Shown: positions 1-10,680, counted from the stretch's first letter. The stretch: 64,000 bases of DNA from RYN-230 sp963844695 (GCA_963844695.1 CAWJPL010000010.1:186001-250000); one strand, 5' to 3'. The notes: generated from the letters alone by a model not told the origin. Numbers and translations are program-made.

Positions 1-428
1 CCGAGCTTCTCCAGCACGTCCTGGAGGGCCAGGCAGTTGATCACGGTTCCGAGCATGCCCATGTAGTCGGCCCGGGCCCGGTCGATGCCGCGCTCGGCCA
101 TCTGCTTGCCGCGGAACATGTTGCCGCCGCCGACCACCGCGGCCAGTTCCACCCCGTCGGCCACCACCGCCGCGATCTCTTTGGCCAGGTGGAAGACCAC
201 GTCCGGGGAGATGCCCAGCGGCTCGTTACCGGAGAAGGCCTCCCCGGAGAGCTTCACGACCACGCGGTTCCAGCGGCGGTGCGCCTGCGGCGCCTCCGGC
301 TCCGGATACCGCTCCGCCTCGGCCGCCACGGACGTGCCTATCCCAGCCGCGGCGTCCGCGCGCACGGCAGCGCCCGCGTGGTGCGTGACGCTGCCGTCCA
401 CGGGATGTTCTCCTTCGCCCTCGCTCAC
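1..428 (-). CDS. pyrH: UMP kinase (uridylate kinase), 3' part outside window
   Basis: Phosphorylates UMP to UDP in pyrimidine nucleotide synthesis in the cytosol. Only the N-terminal ~142 codons are in the window; the gene runs off the left edge. The translation shows the kinase opening VVVKLSGEAFSG, then VVGGGNMFRGK and the DRARADYMGMLGTVIN stretch typical of bacterial PyrH. The start is taken as GTG at 428-426, 16 bp after the repaired tsf stop. This gives an N-terminal extension of about 50 residues rich in Ala and Glu before the conserved kinase core; a later internal start is possible. It belongs to the rpsB-tsf-pyrH translation operon, the usual order in actinobacteria. Confidence 0.93.
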   Translation of the reverse strand, partial: MSEGEGEHPVDGSVTHHAGAAVRADAAAGIGTSVAAEAERYPEPEAPQAHRRWNRVVVKLSGEAFSGNEPLGISPDVVFHLAKEIAAVVADGVELAAVVGGGNMFRGKQMAERGIDRARADYMGMLGTVINCLALQDVLEKL

Positions 429-444
429 CAGCTGGCTCCGGTCC

Positions 445-1285
445 TCATCCGGCCTGGCCGACCTGGAACCGCGCGAACGCGCGGACGGTAACCCCCTGAT
501 CGGCGAGCAACTGCTTGATGGACTTCTTCGGGTCCCGGACAAAAGGCTGCTCGGTCAGCACCACGTCCTTGAAGAACGCGTTGAGCCAGGCCCTCGACGA
601 TCTTGGGGACCGCCTGCTCCGGCTTGCCCTCGTCCCGGGTGATCTGCTCCATGATGCCCCGCTCGTGCTCGACCACGTTCGCGGGCACCTCGTCGCGGGT
701 CAGGTACTGCGGCCGCATCGCGGCCACCTGGTGCGTCACGTCCTTGGCCGCCTCGGGCGCCGGCTTGTCCAGCTGGACGAGCACGCCCACGGTCGGCGGC
801 AGCTGCGGGTCGGACTTGTGCAGGTAGGTAGCGACGTAGCCACCCTCGAAGAGGGTGTACCGGCCCAGCTCGATCTTCTCCTTGAGCGAGGCGCCGGCCT
901 CCTCGATGTGCTGCTGGACCGTGGTCCCGGGCCGGAGCTCCAGCCCGAGCAGGGTCAGCCGGTCGGCGGGCCGCTGCTGCAGGGCCACGCTCGCGATCTG
1001 CGCGGCCAGGGCCTGGAACACGTCGGTCTTGGCGACGAAGTCGGTCTCGCAGTTGAGCTCGAGGAGCACCCCGGCGTCCGTGCCGTCGAGCTCCGCGGTC
1101 ACCAGCCCGTTCGCGGCGGTGCGGGAAGCCCGCTTGCTCACGTCCTTGGCGCCCTTGACGCGGAGGAGCTCCACGGCGACGTCGAAGTCGCCGTCGGCCT
1201 CCTCAAGAGCACGCTTGCAGTCCATCATTCCCGCGGCCGTCTGCTCACGCAGCCGCTTCACGTCCGCGGCGGTGAAGTTCGCCAT
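445..1285 (-). CDS. tsf: Elongation factor Ts, frameshifted near the C-terminus
   Basis: Guanine nucleotide exchange factor for EF-Tu. The N-terminal UBA-like part (MANFTAADVKRLREQTAAGM, then MDCKRALEEADGD) and the TDFVAKTD motif are intact. After about residue 232 the open frame leaves the family: it reads GLAQRVLQGRG where the family has roughly GRLNAFFKDVVL. The other frame supplies the missing tail (FFKDVVLTEQPFVRDPKK, then ARFQVGQAG) and ends with TGA at 447-445. Removing one base near 588 restores a 279-residue protein of normal length. The gene is essential, so a sequence error is more likely than real loss. It lies 92 bp downstream of rpsB and 16 bp before pyrH. Confidence 0.93.
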
Positions 1286-1377
1286 TTCCTCATCTCTCGC
1301 TGTGTCTTTGTAGTGGGGCGGGGCTCGTCGCCCCGCTCCGCTAGTCCCTCCGATAGGCCGTCCGCCGGTCCGCTGCC

Positions 1378-2382
1378 TCAGGCCTCGTGCGACTCACCGG
1401 AGCCAGCGGACACGCCCGCCGCCTCCGGCTCGGGCGCCGGGGTGTCACCCTGCTCGGGCGCTGTCCCGTTAGCCTGCTCGGCGGCCTGGTCGGTCGCCGT
1501 GCCGTTGGCCTGGTCCGGGGTCGTCCCGTTGACCTGGTCGCCGGCTGGCGCCTCGGGGGCCCCGGCCGCGGCGTCGTCACCGGGCTTGCCCTCCAGGACC
1601 GCCAGCTCCCACTCAGCGAGCGGCTCTTCGGCACCGAGCTCACCCGACGTGGGCGCTGCGGAAGGCTTAGCCTCGCCCTCCGCTGCCCCGGCCCGGGCGA
1701 TCAGGCCGTCGGCCACCGCGTCGGCGATGACCCGGGTCAGCAGCGAAACACTGCGGATGGCGTCGTCATTCCCCGGAATCGGGTAGGTGACCTCGTCCGG
1801 ATCGCAGTTCGTGTCGAGGATGGCGATGACCGGGATGCCCAGCTTCCGGGCCTCGCTGACGGCGATGTGCTCCTTCTTGGTGTCCACCACCCAGATGGCG
1901 CTCGGCACCCGGGACATGTCCCGGATCCCGCCCAGCGAGCGCTCCAGCTTGTCGTGCTCGCGGCGCAGCTGGAGCAGCTCCTTCTTGGTCATCCCGGAGC
2001 CGGCCACGTCGTCGAAGTCGAGCTCCTCGAGCTCCTTCAGCCGCTGGAGACGCTTGAAGACGGTCTGGAAGTTCGTCAGCATGCCGCCCAGCCAGCGCTG
2101 GTTGACGAAGGGCATGCCCACCCGGCGGGCCTGCTCGGCGACCGCTTCCTGAGCCTGCTTCTTGGTGCCGACGTACAGGATGGAGCCGCCGTGAGCGACC
2201 GTCTCCTTGATGAACTCGTAGGCGGTGTCGATGAATTCGAGCGACTGCTGGAGATCGATGATGTAGATGCCGTTGCGCTCGGCCAGGATGAATCGCTTCA
2301 TCTTGGGGTTCCAGCGCCGGGTCTGGTGCCCGAAGTGCACGCCGCTCTCGAGCAGCTGCCGCATAGTTACGACCGGAGCCAT
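1378..2382 (-). CDS. rpsB: 30S ribosomal protein S2 with long C-terminal tail
   Basis: Small-subunit ribosomal protein S2. The first ~235 residues match the family throughout: MRQLLESGVHFGHQTRRWNP, FVNQRWLGGMLTNFQT and AILDTNCDPDEVTYPIPGND. The protein is 334 residues, about 60-80 longer than most S2 proteins. The extra C-terminus is an acidic, Ala/Gly/Gln-rich tail with repeated QANGT/QVNGT units and no recognisable fold. An AGGAAGGGG ribosome-binding site precedes the ATG. It is the first gene of the rpsB-tsf-pyrH run. The 230 bp upstream (2383-2615) separate it from xerC and probably carry its promoter; I see no confident -10/-35 there. Confidence 0.97.
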   Translation of the reverse strand: MAPVVTMRQLLESGVHFGHQTRRWNPKMKRFILAERNGIYIIDLQQSLEFIDTAYEFIKETVAHGGSILYVGTKKQAQEAVAEQARRVGMPFVNQRWLGGMLTNFQTVFKRLQRLKELEELDFDDVAGSGMTKKELLQLRREHDKLERSLGGIRDMSRVPSAIWVVDTKKEHIAVSEARKLGIPVIAILDTNCDPDEVTYPIPGNDDAIRSVSLLTRVIADAVADGLIARAGAAEGEAKPSAAPTSGELGAEEPLAEWELAVLEGKPGDDAAAGAPEAPAGDQVNGTTPDQANGTATDQAAEQANGTAPEQGDTPAPEPEAAGVSAGSGESHEA

Positions 2383-2615
2383 GCCCGCGGTCCCCTTCCT
2401 GTTACGCGCCCGTGCCTGAGCACACCGACGCTCTCGGTTGTTGCCTGGCGCCCGGGCGCAGCCCGCCGCGGTGTGGGAGACCGCGGACCGGTGGGATGCG
2501 TCCCGCCGGGGGCCGAAGCGGCACCTGGCGGCAAGCGGACGCGCGAATTAGCCGGGAAGCCGTCCGCGTAACGCGGGCCGACTCCACGACCTGTACGCCA
2601 GTCTACTCGCTGCGC

Positions 2616-3597
2616 TCAAGCCCGCGGATGCGCCTGGCGGAACGCGGACGTCAGCCGCTCGACCGAGACGTGCGTGTAGATCTGGGTGGTGCCCAGCGAC
2701 GCGTGACCGAGGATCTCCTGCACGCTGCGCAGGTCCGCACCGCCTTCCAGCAGGTGGGTCGCGGCCGCGTGGCGCAGACCGTGCGGCCCGGTGTCGGGCA
2801 CCGTGGGCACGGCGGCCAGCCTCGTGTGCACCACCCGCCGCGCGGTCCGCGGGTCCAGCCGCCTGCCGCGCGCCCCCAGGAACAGGGCGCGCCGCACTGT
2901 CCGGGGTGAGCAGGACCGGCCGGCCGTCCCGGGCCCAGCGCGCGGTGGCCCGCTCGGCGGGCAGTCCCACCGGCACCGTGCGCTCTTTGCCGCCCTTGCC
3001 CATGACCCGGACGGTCCGCCGCTCATGGTCGAGGTCACCGAGGTCGAGCCCGCACAGCTCGCTGACCCGGATCCCGGTGGCGTAGAGCAGCTCCATGATC
3101 GCGGTGTCGCGCAGGGCCAGCGCCTGATCGCGGGGATCCGGCTCGCTGCCTCCCGGCGCAGGGCTTTCCCGTGCGGGGCTCCCCCGTGCCGGGCCGTCCT
3201 GGGCCGCGAGCACCGCCGCCATCTGGTCCTGACGGATCACCTCGGGCAGCCTGCGGCGCAGCCGGGGCGTGCCCAGCAACGGCCCCGGGTCGCTGGGCAG
3301 CCAGCCGCGGGCGTGCCCGAACGCGGTGAACGTGCGGGCTGACGCGGCCCGCCGGGCCAGCGTGGCCCGGGCCCGCCCGGTGGCGTGCTGGCCCGCCAGC
3401 CAGCCCCGCAGGACCGCGATGTCGAGGCCGTCCGGGCTGGTCACACCCGCGCGGGCGGCGTACTCCAGGAGCGCGCGGACGTCACCCAGGTAGGCCCGGA
3501 CCGTGTGCCCGGATACCCCGCGTTCCGCGGCGAGGTGCCGCCGGAACGCCTCCAGCACCGACTCCAGCTGGTCTGGCAGTTCGGGCTGTTCTCGCAT
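2616..3597 (-). CDS. xerC: Tyrosine recombinase XerC-like, frameshifted
   Basis: Site-specific tyrosine recombinase of the XerC/XerD family, which resolves chromosome dimers at dif. The N-terminal SAM-like DNA-binding domain is intact (LEAFRRHLAAERGVSGHTVR). The catalytic residues are all present but split over two frames: Arg in ATGIRVSELCGL and Lys in GKGGKERTVPVG in the first frame; HGLRHAAATHLL, LGHASLGTTQ and the Tyr in IYTHVSVERL in the second. The frames switch at about 2890 (codons for TPDSAAR to ALFLGARG). One-base repair gives 326 residues, normal for the family. Its place next to rpsB is the usual one in actinobacteria, but here glmS lies between it and dprA. Confidence 0.88.
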
Positions 3598-3624
3598 GAC
3601 CCCAGTCTGGGGCAGCAGCGCCGC

Positions 3625-5439
<1,815 letters not shown>

Positions 5440-5449
5440 GCTCTGCCCC

Positions 5450-5737
5450 TCAGCCGTAGATGATGCGGCGCAACTGACGCAGCGTGTACTGAGGCGGCGC
5501 CACCAGCCGCTGCTGCAGCTCAACCGAGATTTGATGGAACGCGCGGTCGTTGGTCAGGCCCCGTGCCTTGAGCTCCCCGTGGCGCCTGCGGACGAATACG
5601 TCCGCTGGCTCGGAGAAATACCCGACCACTTCGTCGATCAACCGTGCCGCCTCCCCGGACCCCAGCGAACTGCTCCCGGTGAGGTGGGCGACCAGCTCCT
5701 CGAAGGGCCGTTGCGCACCTGCCACACGGGTCAGCAT
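5450..5737 (-). CDS. Small conserved-looking protein upstream of glmS, function unknown
   Basis: A 95-residue soluble, probably helical protein; I do not recognise the family with certainty. The sequence is rich in charged residues with a central VVGYFSEPADVFVRRRHGEL segment and an ending LRQLRRIIYG that looks conserved rather than random. It ends only 10 bp before glmS, which points to co-transcription and perhaps translational coupling. The start is the ATG at 5737, with 90 bp of AT-richer spacer upstream containing a perfect inverted repeat. Codon use is like its neighbours. No catalytic motif, signal peptide or membrane segment is visible. Confidence 0.72.
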   Translation of the reverse strand: MLTRVAGAQRPFEELVAHLTGSSSLGSGEAARLIDEVVGYFSEPADVFVRRRHGELKARGLTNDRAFHQISVELQQRLVAPPQYTLRQLRRIIYG

Positions 5738-5768
5738 GCTCGATCAGCGGTCAGAATGGCAACAACCT

Positions 5769-5784
5769 TGCCCGAAATCGGGCA
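5769..5784. promoter_or_regulatory. Perfect inverted repeat, candidate operator upstream of the glmS operon
   Basis: The sequence TGCCCGA-AA-TCGGGCA is a perfect 7-bp dyad with a 2-bp centre. It sits in the only AT-rich stretch of the 90-bp gap between the truncated PucR-type regulator gene and the small gene preceding glmS, about 32-47 bp upstream of that gene's start. Its size and symmetry suit a dimeric regulator. Which protein binds it cannot be read from the sequence. Confidence 0.4.
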
Positions 5785-5827
5785 GGATTTCACTTATGAG
5801 CCGCCTCAGAAGTTAGATTCGGTGCCG

Positions 5828-6823
5828 TCATGGGCGGCTGGTGCGCTGCCCGGCCGGCTGCCGGAGGACCGCCACCCCCAGCCAGTGGGTGGCCAGCAGC
5901 GCCAGTTCGATCTGCAGGTGGTCGGCGTCCACGGGACGGCCGAGACTTTCCTCGGCCTTGCGGATCCGGTACTGAACGGTGTTCTTGTGCACGGTCAGCC
6001 GTTCGGCGGTGGCCTTGAAGCTGCCGCCTTCCTTCAGGAAGACCCACAGGGTGTCGCGGAGACCGGCGTTGTGGTCGTCGTCGTCCGCGAGGGATCGGAG
6101 CGTCTCGAGCACCCAGGCCCGGATGAGCCCGATCGAGCCCGACATCAGGGCGAGCGGCGCCACGTCGCTGAAGCTGGTGATGAACGGCCCGGACGGGCCG
6201 GCCGCCAGCGCGACGGCCTGGGCGCCCAGAGCCTGCTCGTGGGTGCGGCGGAAGCCCGCGACTCCGGAGCCCACGGTGCCCAGGGCGAACCGGATGTCAG
6301 CTGCGGCGCCGGGCGGGCGGTGACCCGCCGTCTCGACAGTCAACGTGTCCCGGCCGCCCAGCGGGAGCCAGGCCCACGCGCTGGACTCGTCCTTGGGCAG
6401 GAAGATCGCCCGGTCCCGGCAGCCTGCCCGCCGCGCCACGTCGGCGGTGGCCTCCTCGAGCCGGGCCAGGGAGTCGCTGACCGCCCGGATCGTCACCCAG
6501 CACACCATCCCGACGTGGTGCTGGCGGAGCCGGTAGCCCAGGATGGCCTCGGAGGAGTCCAGGTCAACCCGCTCACTGCGGAGCAGCGCCTGGACCCGGG
6601 CGACCCGGGCCGCGCTGAGGTTGCGCAGCCAGTTCTCTCGTTCTGTCTCGTAGGCCGACACGACCTGCTCTGAGACCCGGTCGATGTACGCGGCGGTGAC
6701 GCTGGCGATGCGCAGGCCCGCGGCGCTGACGACCGAGGCGTCGTCGGTGCGCCGCCCGAGTTCCTCCAGGCACCAGTCCTGGAACCGGGCTGAGCCGATC
6801 CGGTAGGCCCGCAGCAGGGCCAC
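5828..6823 (-). pseudogene. PucR-type transcriptional regulator, 5'-truncated at a rearrangement junction
   Basis: The 331 residues correspond to the middle and C-terminus of PucR/CdaR-like regulators. The last ~70 residues hold the HTH_30 domain (FLKEGGSFKATAERLTVHKN then TVQYRIRKAEESLG). The N-terminus begins abruptly inside the family's conserved ALLRAYRIG region; full members have about 70-100 more residues before it. Upstream in the same frame, GIPIVALLRAYRIG is still homologous, then a TGA stop follows and the DNA becomes the tail of an acyl-CoA ligase on the other strand. The GTG at 6823 could still give a truncated DNA-binding protein, so loss of function is inferred, not proven. Confidence 0.75.
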
Positions 6824-6846
6824 GATGGGTATGCCGCGCTGCGCCG

Positions 6847-6957
6847 CTTCTCACCCGGTACAAGGTCCCGCGGGCCGTCTACATCGAGGCGGCGCTGCCC
6901 AAGAACGCTCTGGGAAAGCTAGCCAAGCCGGTGCTCCGCGAGCGCCTGCGAGCCTGA
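6847..6957 (+). pseudogene. C-terminal remnant of an AMP-dependent acyl-CoA ligase
   Basis: The plus frame ending at TGA 6957 reads LLTRYKVPRAVYIEAALPKN followed by ALGKLAKPVLRERLR. This is the C-terminal lid of acyl-CoA/AMP-forming ligases, with the catalytic Lys in the NALGKLAK motif. Only about 35 residues remain. The rest of the ligase is absent and upstream DNA belongs to the truncated PucR-type gene on the opposite strand. The remnant cannot be functional and marks a deletion or insertion breakpoint at roughly 6840-6850. Confidence 0.75.
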
Positions 6958-6980
6958 CCGCGGTACCGGCGTGCCGCGGG

Positions 6981-8168
6981 TCAGCCGGGCAGCCGGGCCC
7001 GCCAGCCGCGTTCGCAGCGCTGGACGAACCCGGCAGCGGCGAGTTCGCCCAGGCAGCGCAGCGCGGTGTCGAAGTCCACGCCCGCCGACACCGCGATGCG
7101 GGCTGGCCCCCGGCCACCGCGGGCGGGCACGGCTTCCAGGACGCTCAGGCTGACCGGGTCCAGCTCGTCCCGGGGGACGACCGGGCCCCGGGGTGGCGGA
7201 ACCAGGTCACCGGCGCCGAGCGACAGGCAGGCCAGCACGTCCTGCACACCGGTGACGCAGACGGCTCCCCAGTCCCTGATGGCCAGGTGACAGCCGGCCG
7301 ACGCGATGGACGTCACCGGGCCGGGTACGGCCATCAGCGGGCGGTTCTGGTCCCGGGCGTGCCGGGCCGTGTTCAGCGCCCCGCTGCGCAGCGCGGCCTC
7401 CACAAGCACCGTCCCGCGGCTGAGCGCGGCAATCAGCCGGTTGCGGACCAGGAACCCGGGCCGGGTCGGGTGGCGGCCGGGCGGCTGCTCGCTGACCAGC
7501 GCCCCGTGCCCCGCGATGGCGGCGAACAGCTCGTGGTGGCTGCGCGGGTAAGGGTCGTCCAGCCCCGAGGGCAGGACCGCGACGGTGACCCCCTCGGCGG
7601 CGAGCGCGCCGCGGTGGGCCTGGCTGTCGACGCCGAACGCGCCACCAGACAGCACCGTCCAGCCCCGTTCGGCCAGGGCCGCGGCCAGTTCGACGGTCAC
7701 GTGAGCGCCGTACGCGGTGGCCGCCCGGGTGCCGACGACGGACACCGAGCGCAGGCAGGCGAACCGGAGATCTACTTCGCCGCGGACCCACAGCGCACAC
7801 GGCTGCCCGTCGCCCAGCACCTCGAGCTGGCTGGGCCAGTCCGGGTCGCCTGGGCAGACCAGCCGGATCCCGTCCCGCCGCCAGGCATCCACCGTGGCCT
7901 CGGTCGGCGCATCACCGAGCCGGGCGGTCCAGCGCTGCCGGGCCCGGTCCAGGCCCGGGATCGCCGGGGCGGCCGGGCCAGCCGGGAGAGGCGCCCCGGC
8001 CGTGAGAGCGGCGATGACCGCCGCCGGGGAGTGCTGCCGGAGCAGGGGCCCGAGCTGCGCGTCACCGGGCTCGGCGATCCAGGTCAGCGCCGCCCGGGCC
8101 AGCCGGTCTCGGTCCTGCCTGTCCTGGTCCTGCCTGTCCTGGTCCGGCGCGGCTGGATCGTAGGTCAT
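6981..8168 (-). CDS. dprA: DNA-processing protein DprA
   Basis: Single-strand-DNA-binding protein that loads RecA onto incoming DNA in natural transformation. The Rossmann-type core shows VVGTRAATAYG, LSGGAFGVDSQAHRGAL and FLVRNRLIAALS. A C-terminal winged-helix-like region (RGGRGPARIAVSAGVD) follows, as in longer DprA proteins. The start is placed at ATG 8168 because it overlaps the comM stop as ATGA; an in-frame ATG 18 bp upstream is possible. Directly downstream of comM in the conserved yraN-comM-dprA order. The N-terminus has a short QDRQDQDRQDRD charge repeat. Its 3' side abuts the ligase remnant. Confidence 0.95.
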   Translation of the reverse strand: MTYDPAAPDQDRQDQDRQDRDRLARAALTWIAEPGDAQLGPLLRQHSPAAVIAALTAGAPLPAGPAAPAIPGLDRARQRWTARLGDAPTEATVDAWRRDGIRLVCPGDPDWPSQLEVLGDGQPCALWVRGEVDLRFACLRSVSVVGTRAATAYGAHVTVELAAALAERGWTVLSGGAFGVDSQAHRGALAAEGVTVAVLPSGLDDPYPRSHHELFAAIAGHGALVSEQPPGRHPTRPGFLVRNRLIAALSRGTVLVEAALRSGALNTARHARDQNRPLMAVPGPVTSIASAGCHLAIRDWGAVCVTGVQDVLACLSLGAGDLVPPPRGPVVPRDELDPVSLSVLEAVPARGGRGPARIAVSAGVDFDTALRCLGELAAAGFVQRCERGWRARLPG

Positions 8169-9763
8169 CGCGGCACCCCCAGCCACAGACCGAGCGCCGC
8201 GGCGGTCTGGTCGGCGGTGGGGCGCGGCACCCCGGCCAGGTCGGCCAGTGTCCAGGCCACCCTGATCACCCGGTGCACGCCCCGCGCGCTGATCTGCCCC
8301 AGGTCCATGGCCCGCTCCAGGGGCACGAGCGCGCCCGGCGCAGGAGCGTAGCTGCGGCGCAGTTCGCTGCCGGGGATCTCCGCGTTGACCCGCCAGGGCG
8401 TGTCCTGCAGCCGGGCGGCGGCCCGGCGCCGGGCCGTCTCGACCCGGGCCGCGACGGTCGCGCTGGACTCCGCGAACGTCGCGTCGCTGAGCAACTCACC
8501 CCGGCTCACCGGCAGGAATTCCACCTTCACGTCGACCCGGTCGAGTAACGGCCCGGACAGCCGGGCCAGGTACCTGCGGCGCACCGAGGGCGTGCAGTCG
8601 CAGCCCGGCTGCCGCCCGGGTCCCCTGGCGCACGGGCAGGGGTTGGCCGCCAGCAGCAGCGTGAAGCGGGCCGGGAAGCGCGCGGTCACCCCCGACCGGG
8701 CCACGACCACTTCTCCCGACTCCAGCGGCTGGCGGAGCGCGTCGAGCACGTCGCGGCCGAACTCGGGCGCCTCGTCCAGGAACAAACACCCGCGGTGGGC
8801 CAGGGACGCGGCTCCCGGGCGGATCACCCCGCTGCCGCCGCCGACGATCGCCGCCTTGGTCGCGGTGTGGTGCGGGGCGCAGAACGGCGGCGCGGTCAGC
8901 AGCGGGCTGCGGTCCGGGAGCACGCCCGCAACCGAGTGGATCGCGGTGACCTCGAGAGCCGCGGCGGGGTCGAGACGGGGCAGCACGGTGGGGATCCGCT
9001 CGGCGAGCATCGTCTTCCCGGCCCCCGGCGGGCCGAGCAGGCAGAGATGATGACCGCCCGCGGCGCAGATCTCCGCGGCCCGGCGCGCCGTCGGCTGCCC
9101 CAGTACGTCGGCCAGGTCGGGCCCAGCGCCCGCCGGGGTGCGGGCCGCCTCGCCGGGAGAGGAGCCCCCTCCCGCCGGGGGAAGGCCACCGCCCTCGACC
9201 AGCCGGACGGGGTCCCGCGCGTCGCCCGCTCGCTCCGGAAGGGCTGGCGGGCAGCCACGCAGCCAGCCGAGTAGCCCCCGCAGGGTGGTGGCGCTCAGCA
9301 CCCGCAGGTCGGGGACCAGCGCCGCCTCGGCCTCGTTGGCACTCGGCACCGCGACCCGCCGGAACCCCCGGGCCGCCGCGGCCGCGACCGCGGGCAGCAC
9401 CCCGCGGACCGGGCGTAACTGGCCGTCGAGCCCGAGCTCGCCGAGGAACGCCATCCCCTCGATCGCCCCCGCCGGAACCGAACCCGCGGCACCGAGGATG
9501 GCCACCGCGATGCCAATGTCGAACCCGCTGCCCCGCTTGGGCAGGCTCGCCGGCGAGAGGCCGACGGTGATCCGCCGCTGCGGCCACTGCTCGCGGCTGT
9601 TCACGATGGCGGCCCGGATCCGGTCCCGGGCCTCGCGGAGCGCCGTATCGGGCAGGCCGACCAGGAGCAGCCCCGGGAGCCCGTTCTGGATGTCGGCTTC
9701 AATCTCCACCGGATGACCCTCGACCCCGACCAGGGCGATCGAGTGGGTCCGGGCGACGGGCAT
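8165..9763 (-). CDS. comM: YifB/ComM family Mg-chelatase-like AAA ATPase
   Basis: ComM in proteobacteria is a hexameric helicase that promotes branch migration in transformation; the actinobacterial role is inferred. The 532-residue protein has the N-terminal LonC-like domain (GLPGLLLVGLPDTALREARD; KRGSGFDIGIAVAIL), Walker A in LLGPPGAGKTMLAERIPTVL, Walker B in GCLFLDEAPEF and the C-terminal Mg_chelatase_C domain with the arginine-rich CDCTPSVRRRYLARLSGPLL region. A Pro/Gly-rich linker of about 50 residues precedes the Walker A motif and is longer than usual. It abuts yraN upstream and overlaps dprA downstream by 4 bp. Confidence 0.96.
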   Translation of the reverse strand: MPVARTHSIALVGVEGHPVEIEADIQNGLPGLLLVGLPDTALREARDRIRAAIVNSREQWPQRRITVGLSPASLPKRGSGFDIGIAVAILGAAGSVPAGAIEGMAFLGELGLDGQLRPVRGVLPAVAAAAARGFRRVAVPSANEAEAALVPDLRVLSATTLRGLLGWLRGCPPALPERAGDARDPVRLVEGGGLPPAGGGSSPGEAARTPAGAGPDLADVLGQPTARRAAEICAAGGHHLCLLGPPGAGKTMLAERIPTVLPRLDPAAALEVTAIHSVAGVLPDRSPLLTAPPFCAPHHTATKAAIVGGGSGVIRPGAASLAHRGCLFLDEAPEFGRDVLDALRQPLESGEVVVARSGVTARFPARFTLLLAANPCPCARGPGRQPGCDCTPSVRRRYLARLSGPLLDRVDVKVEFLPVSRGELLSDATFAESSATVAARVETARRRAAARLQDTPWRVNAEIPGSELRRSYAPAPGALVPLERAMDLGQISARGVHRVIRVAWTLADLAGVPRPTADQTAAALGLWLGVPR

Positions 9764-10123
9764 TCAGCCCACCCCCCGCACGTGCTCGAGGGTGAACTCC
9801 CCCGACCCGTTCCCGACCAGCCCGATCACGTCGATTCGTATCTCTTCGAACCAACCCAGCCCCTGGGCAGCCAGCCACGCGGCCGCCAGGCGGCGCAGCC
9901 GGAGGCGCTTATTCAGGCTGACGGCCTCGATCGGGCTGCCGTACCTCAGGCCGGAGCGGGTCTTGACCTCGCAGACCACGAGGACCCGCTGTTCGAGAGC
10001 CACGATGTCGAGCTCGCCGGTCTCGCACCGCCAGTTCCGGTCCAGGATCCGCAGTCCGGCCCGCTCCAGGTACTCGGCCGCGAGTTGCTCGCCGCGGCGG
10101 CCCAGCTCGTCCTTGTCGTTCAC
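9764..10123 (-). CDS. YraN family (UPF0102) endonuclease-like protein
   Basis: A 119-residue protein of the YraN family, which has a restriction-endonuclease-like fold; biochemical role not established. Visible family motifs are RRGEQLAAEYLERAGL, NWRCETGELDIVA and VVCEVKTRSG, containing the E-x-D...E-x-K catalytic pattern expected for this fold. Length is normal. The stop abuts the comM start codon directly, so the yraN-comM-dprA genes are a tight operon. The start is ATG at 10123. Confidence 0.94.
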   Translation of the reverse strand: MNDKDELGRRGEQLAAEYLERAGLRILDRNWRCETGELDIVALEQRVLVVCEVKTRSGLRYGSPIEAVSLNKRLRLRRLAAAWLAAQGLGWFEEIRIDVIGLVGNGSGEFTLEHVRGVG

Positions 10124-10290
10124 CCGGCACCACCTCCGGTGCTGACGCTGCCGGATTGGGAAGCGCCACGCTGGGGCAGTTGCCGCGCTGTGGACGAAGG
10201 AGCACGAAACCGGATTCTGTGGACAGCGAACGCCGTTTTGTCGCTGTCGCCTGCTTCAATCTAGGCGGGGCCCGCCGCACGCCCCGGCCG

Positions 10291-10330
10291 CGTGCCCGCG
10301 CTGGGCGTCACGTGCCCGCGCTGGGCGTCA
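10291..10330. repeat. Two perfect tandem copies of a 20-bp unit
   Basis: The unit CGTGCCCGCGCTGGGCGTCA occurs twice head to tail, at 10291-10310 and 10311-10330. It lies in the 239-bp gap between yraN and the DUF2469 gene. The rest of that gap holds no gene that I can support. The exact identity of the copies indicates a recent duplication. Confidence 0.9.
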
Positions 10331-10362
10331 CGCGCCGCTGTCAGGTGACACAGGACCCCGGG

Positions 10363-10680
10363 TCACTTGCTGTCGTCGGGAACCTCGAGCTCGGCACGCG
10401 CCAGCTCCTCGACGTTGACGTCCTTGAACGTCACGACCCGGACATTCTTTACGAACCGCGCTGGACGGTACATGTCCCACACCCACGCGTCCTGCATGGT
10501 GACCTCGAAGTACACTTCGCCGTTCTCGGCGGCGCGGACGTTCAGCTCCACGTCGTTGGTGAGGTAGAACCGGCGCTCGGTCTCGACCACATGGGTGAAC
10601 AGCCCCACGACGTCCCGGTACTCGCGGTAGAGCTGCAGCTCCATCTCGGTCTCATATTTCTCGAGATCTTCTGCGCTCAT
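10363..10680 (-). CDS. DUF2469 family protein
   Basis: A 105-residue acidic protein of the actinobacterial DUF2469 family, function unknown. The opening MSAEDLEKYETEMELQLYRE and the segments FTHVVETERRFYLTNDVEL and MQDAWVWDMYRPARFVKNVR match the family along the whole length. It lies between rnhB and yraN, its usual position in actinobacteria. A GAGGGGGAGGACATG-like Shine-Dalgarno region precedes the start. No membrane segment or catalytic motif is visible. Confidence 0.95.
   Translation of the reverse strand: MSAEDLEKYETEMELQLYREYRDVVGLFTHVVETERRFYLTNDVELNVRAAENGEVYFEVTMQDAWVWDMYRPARFVKNVRVVTFKDVNVEELARAELEVPDDSK

Noticed and set aside
6825..8351. Plus-strand frame of 508 codons across the ligase remnant and dprA
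   Set aside because: Different frame from the true ligase tail and antisense to dprA; composition is a shadow.
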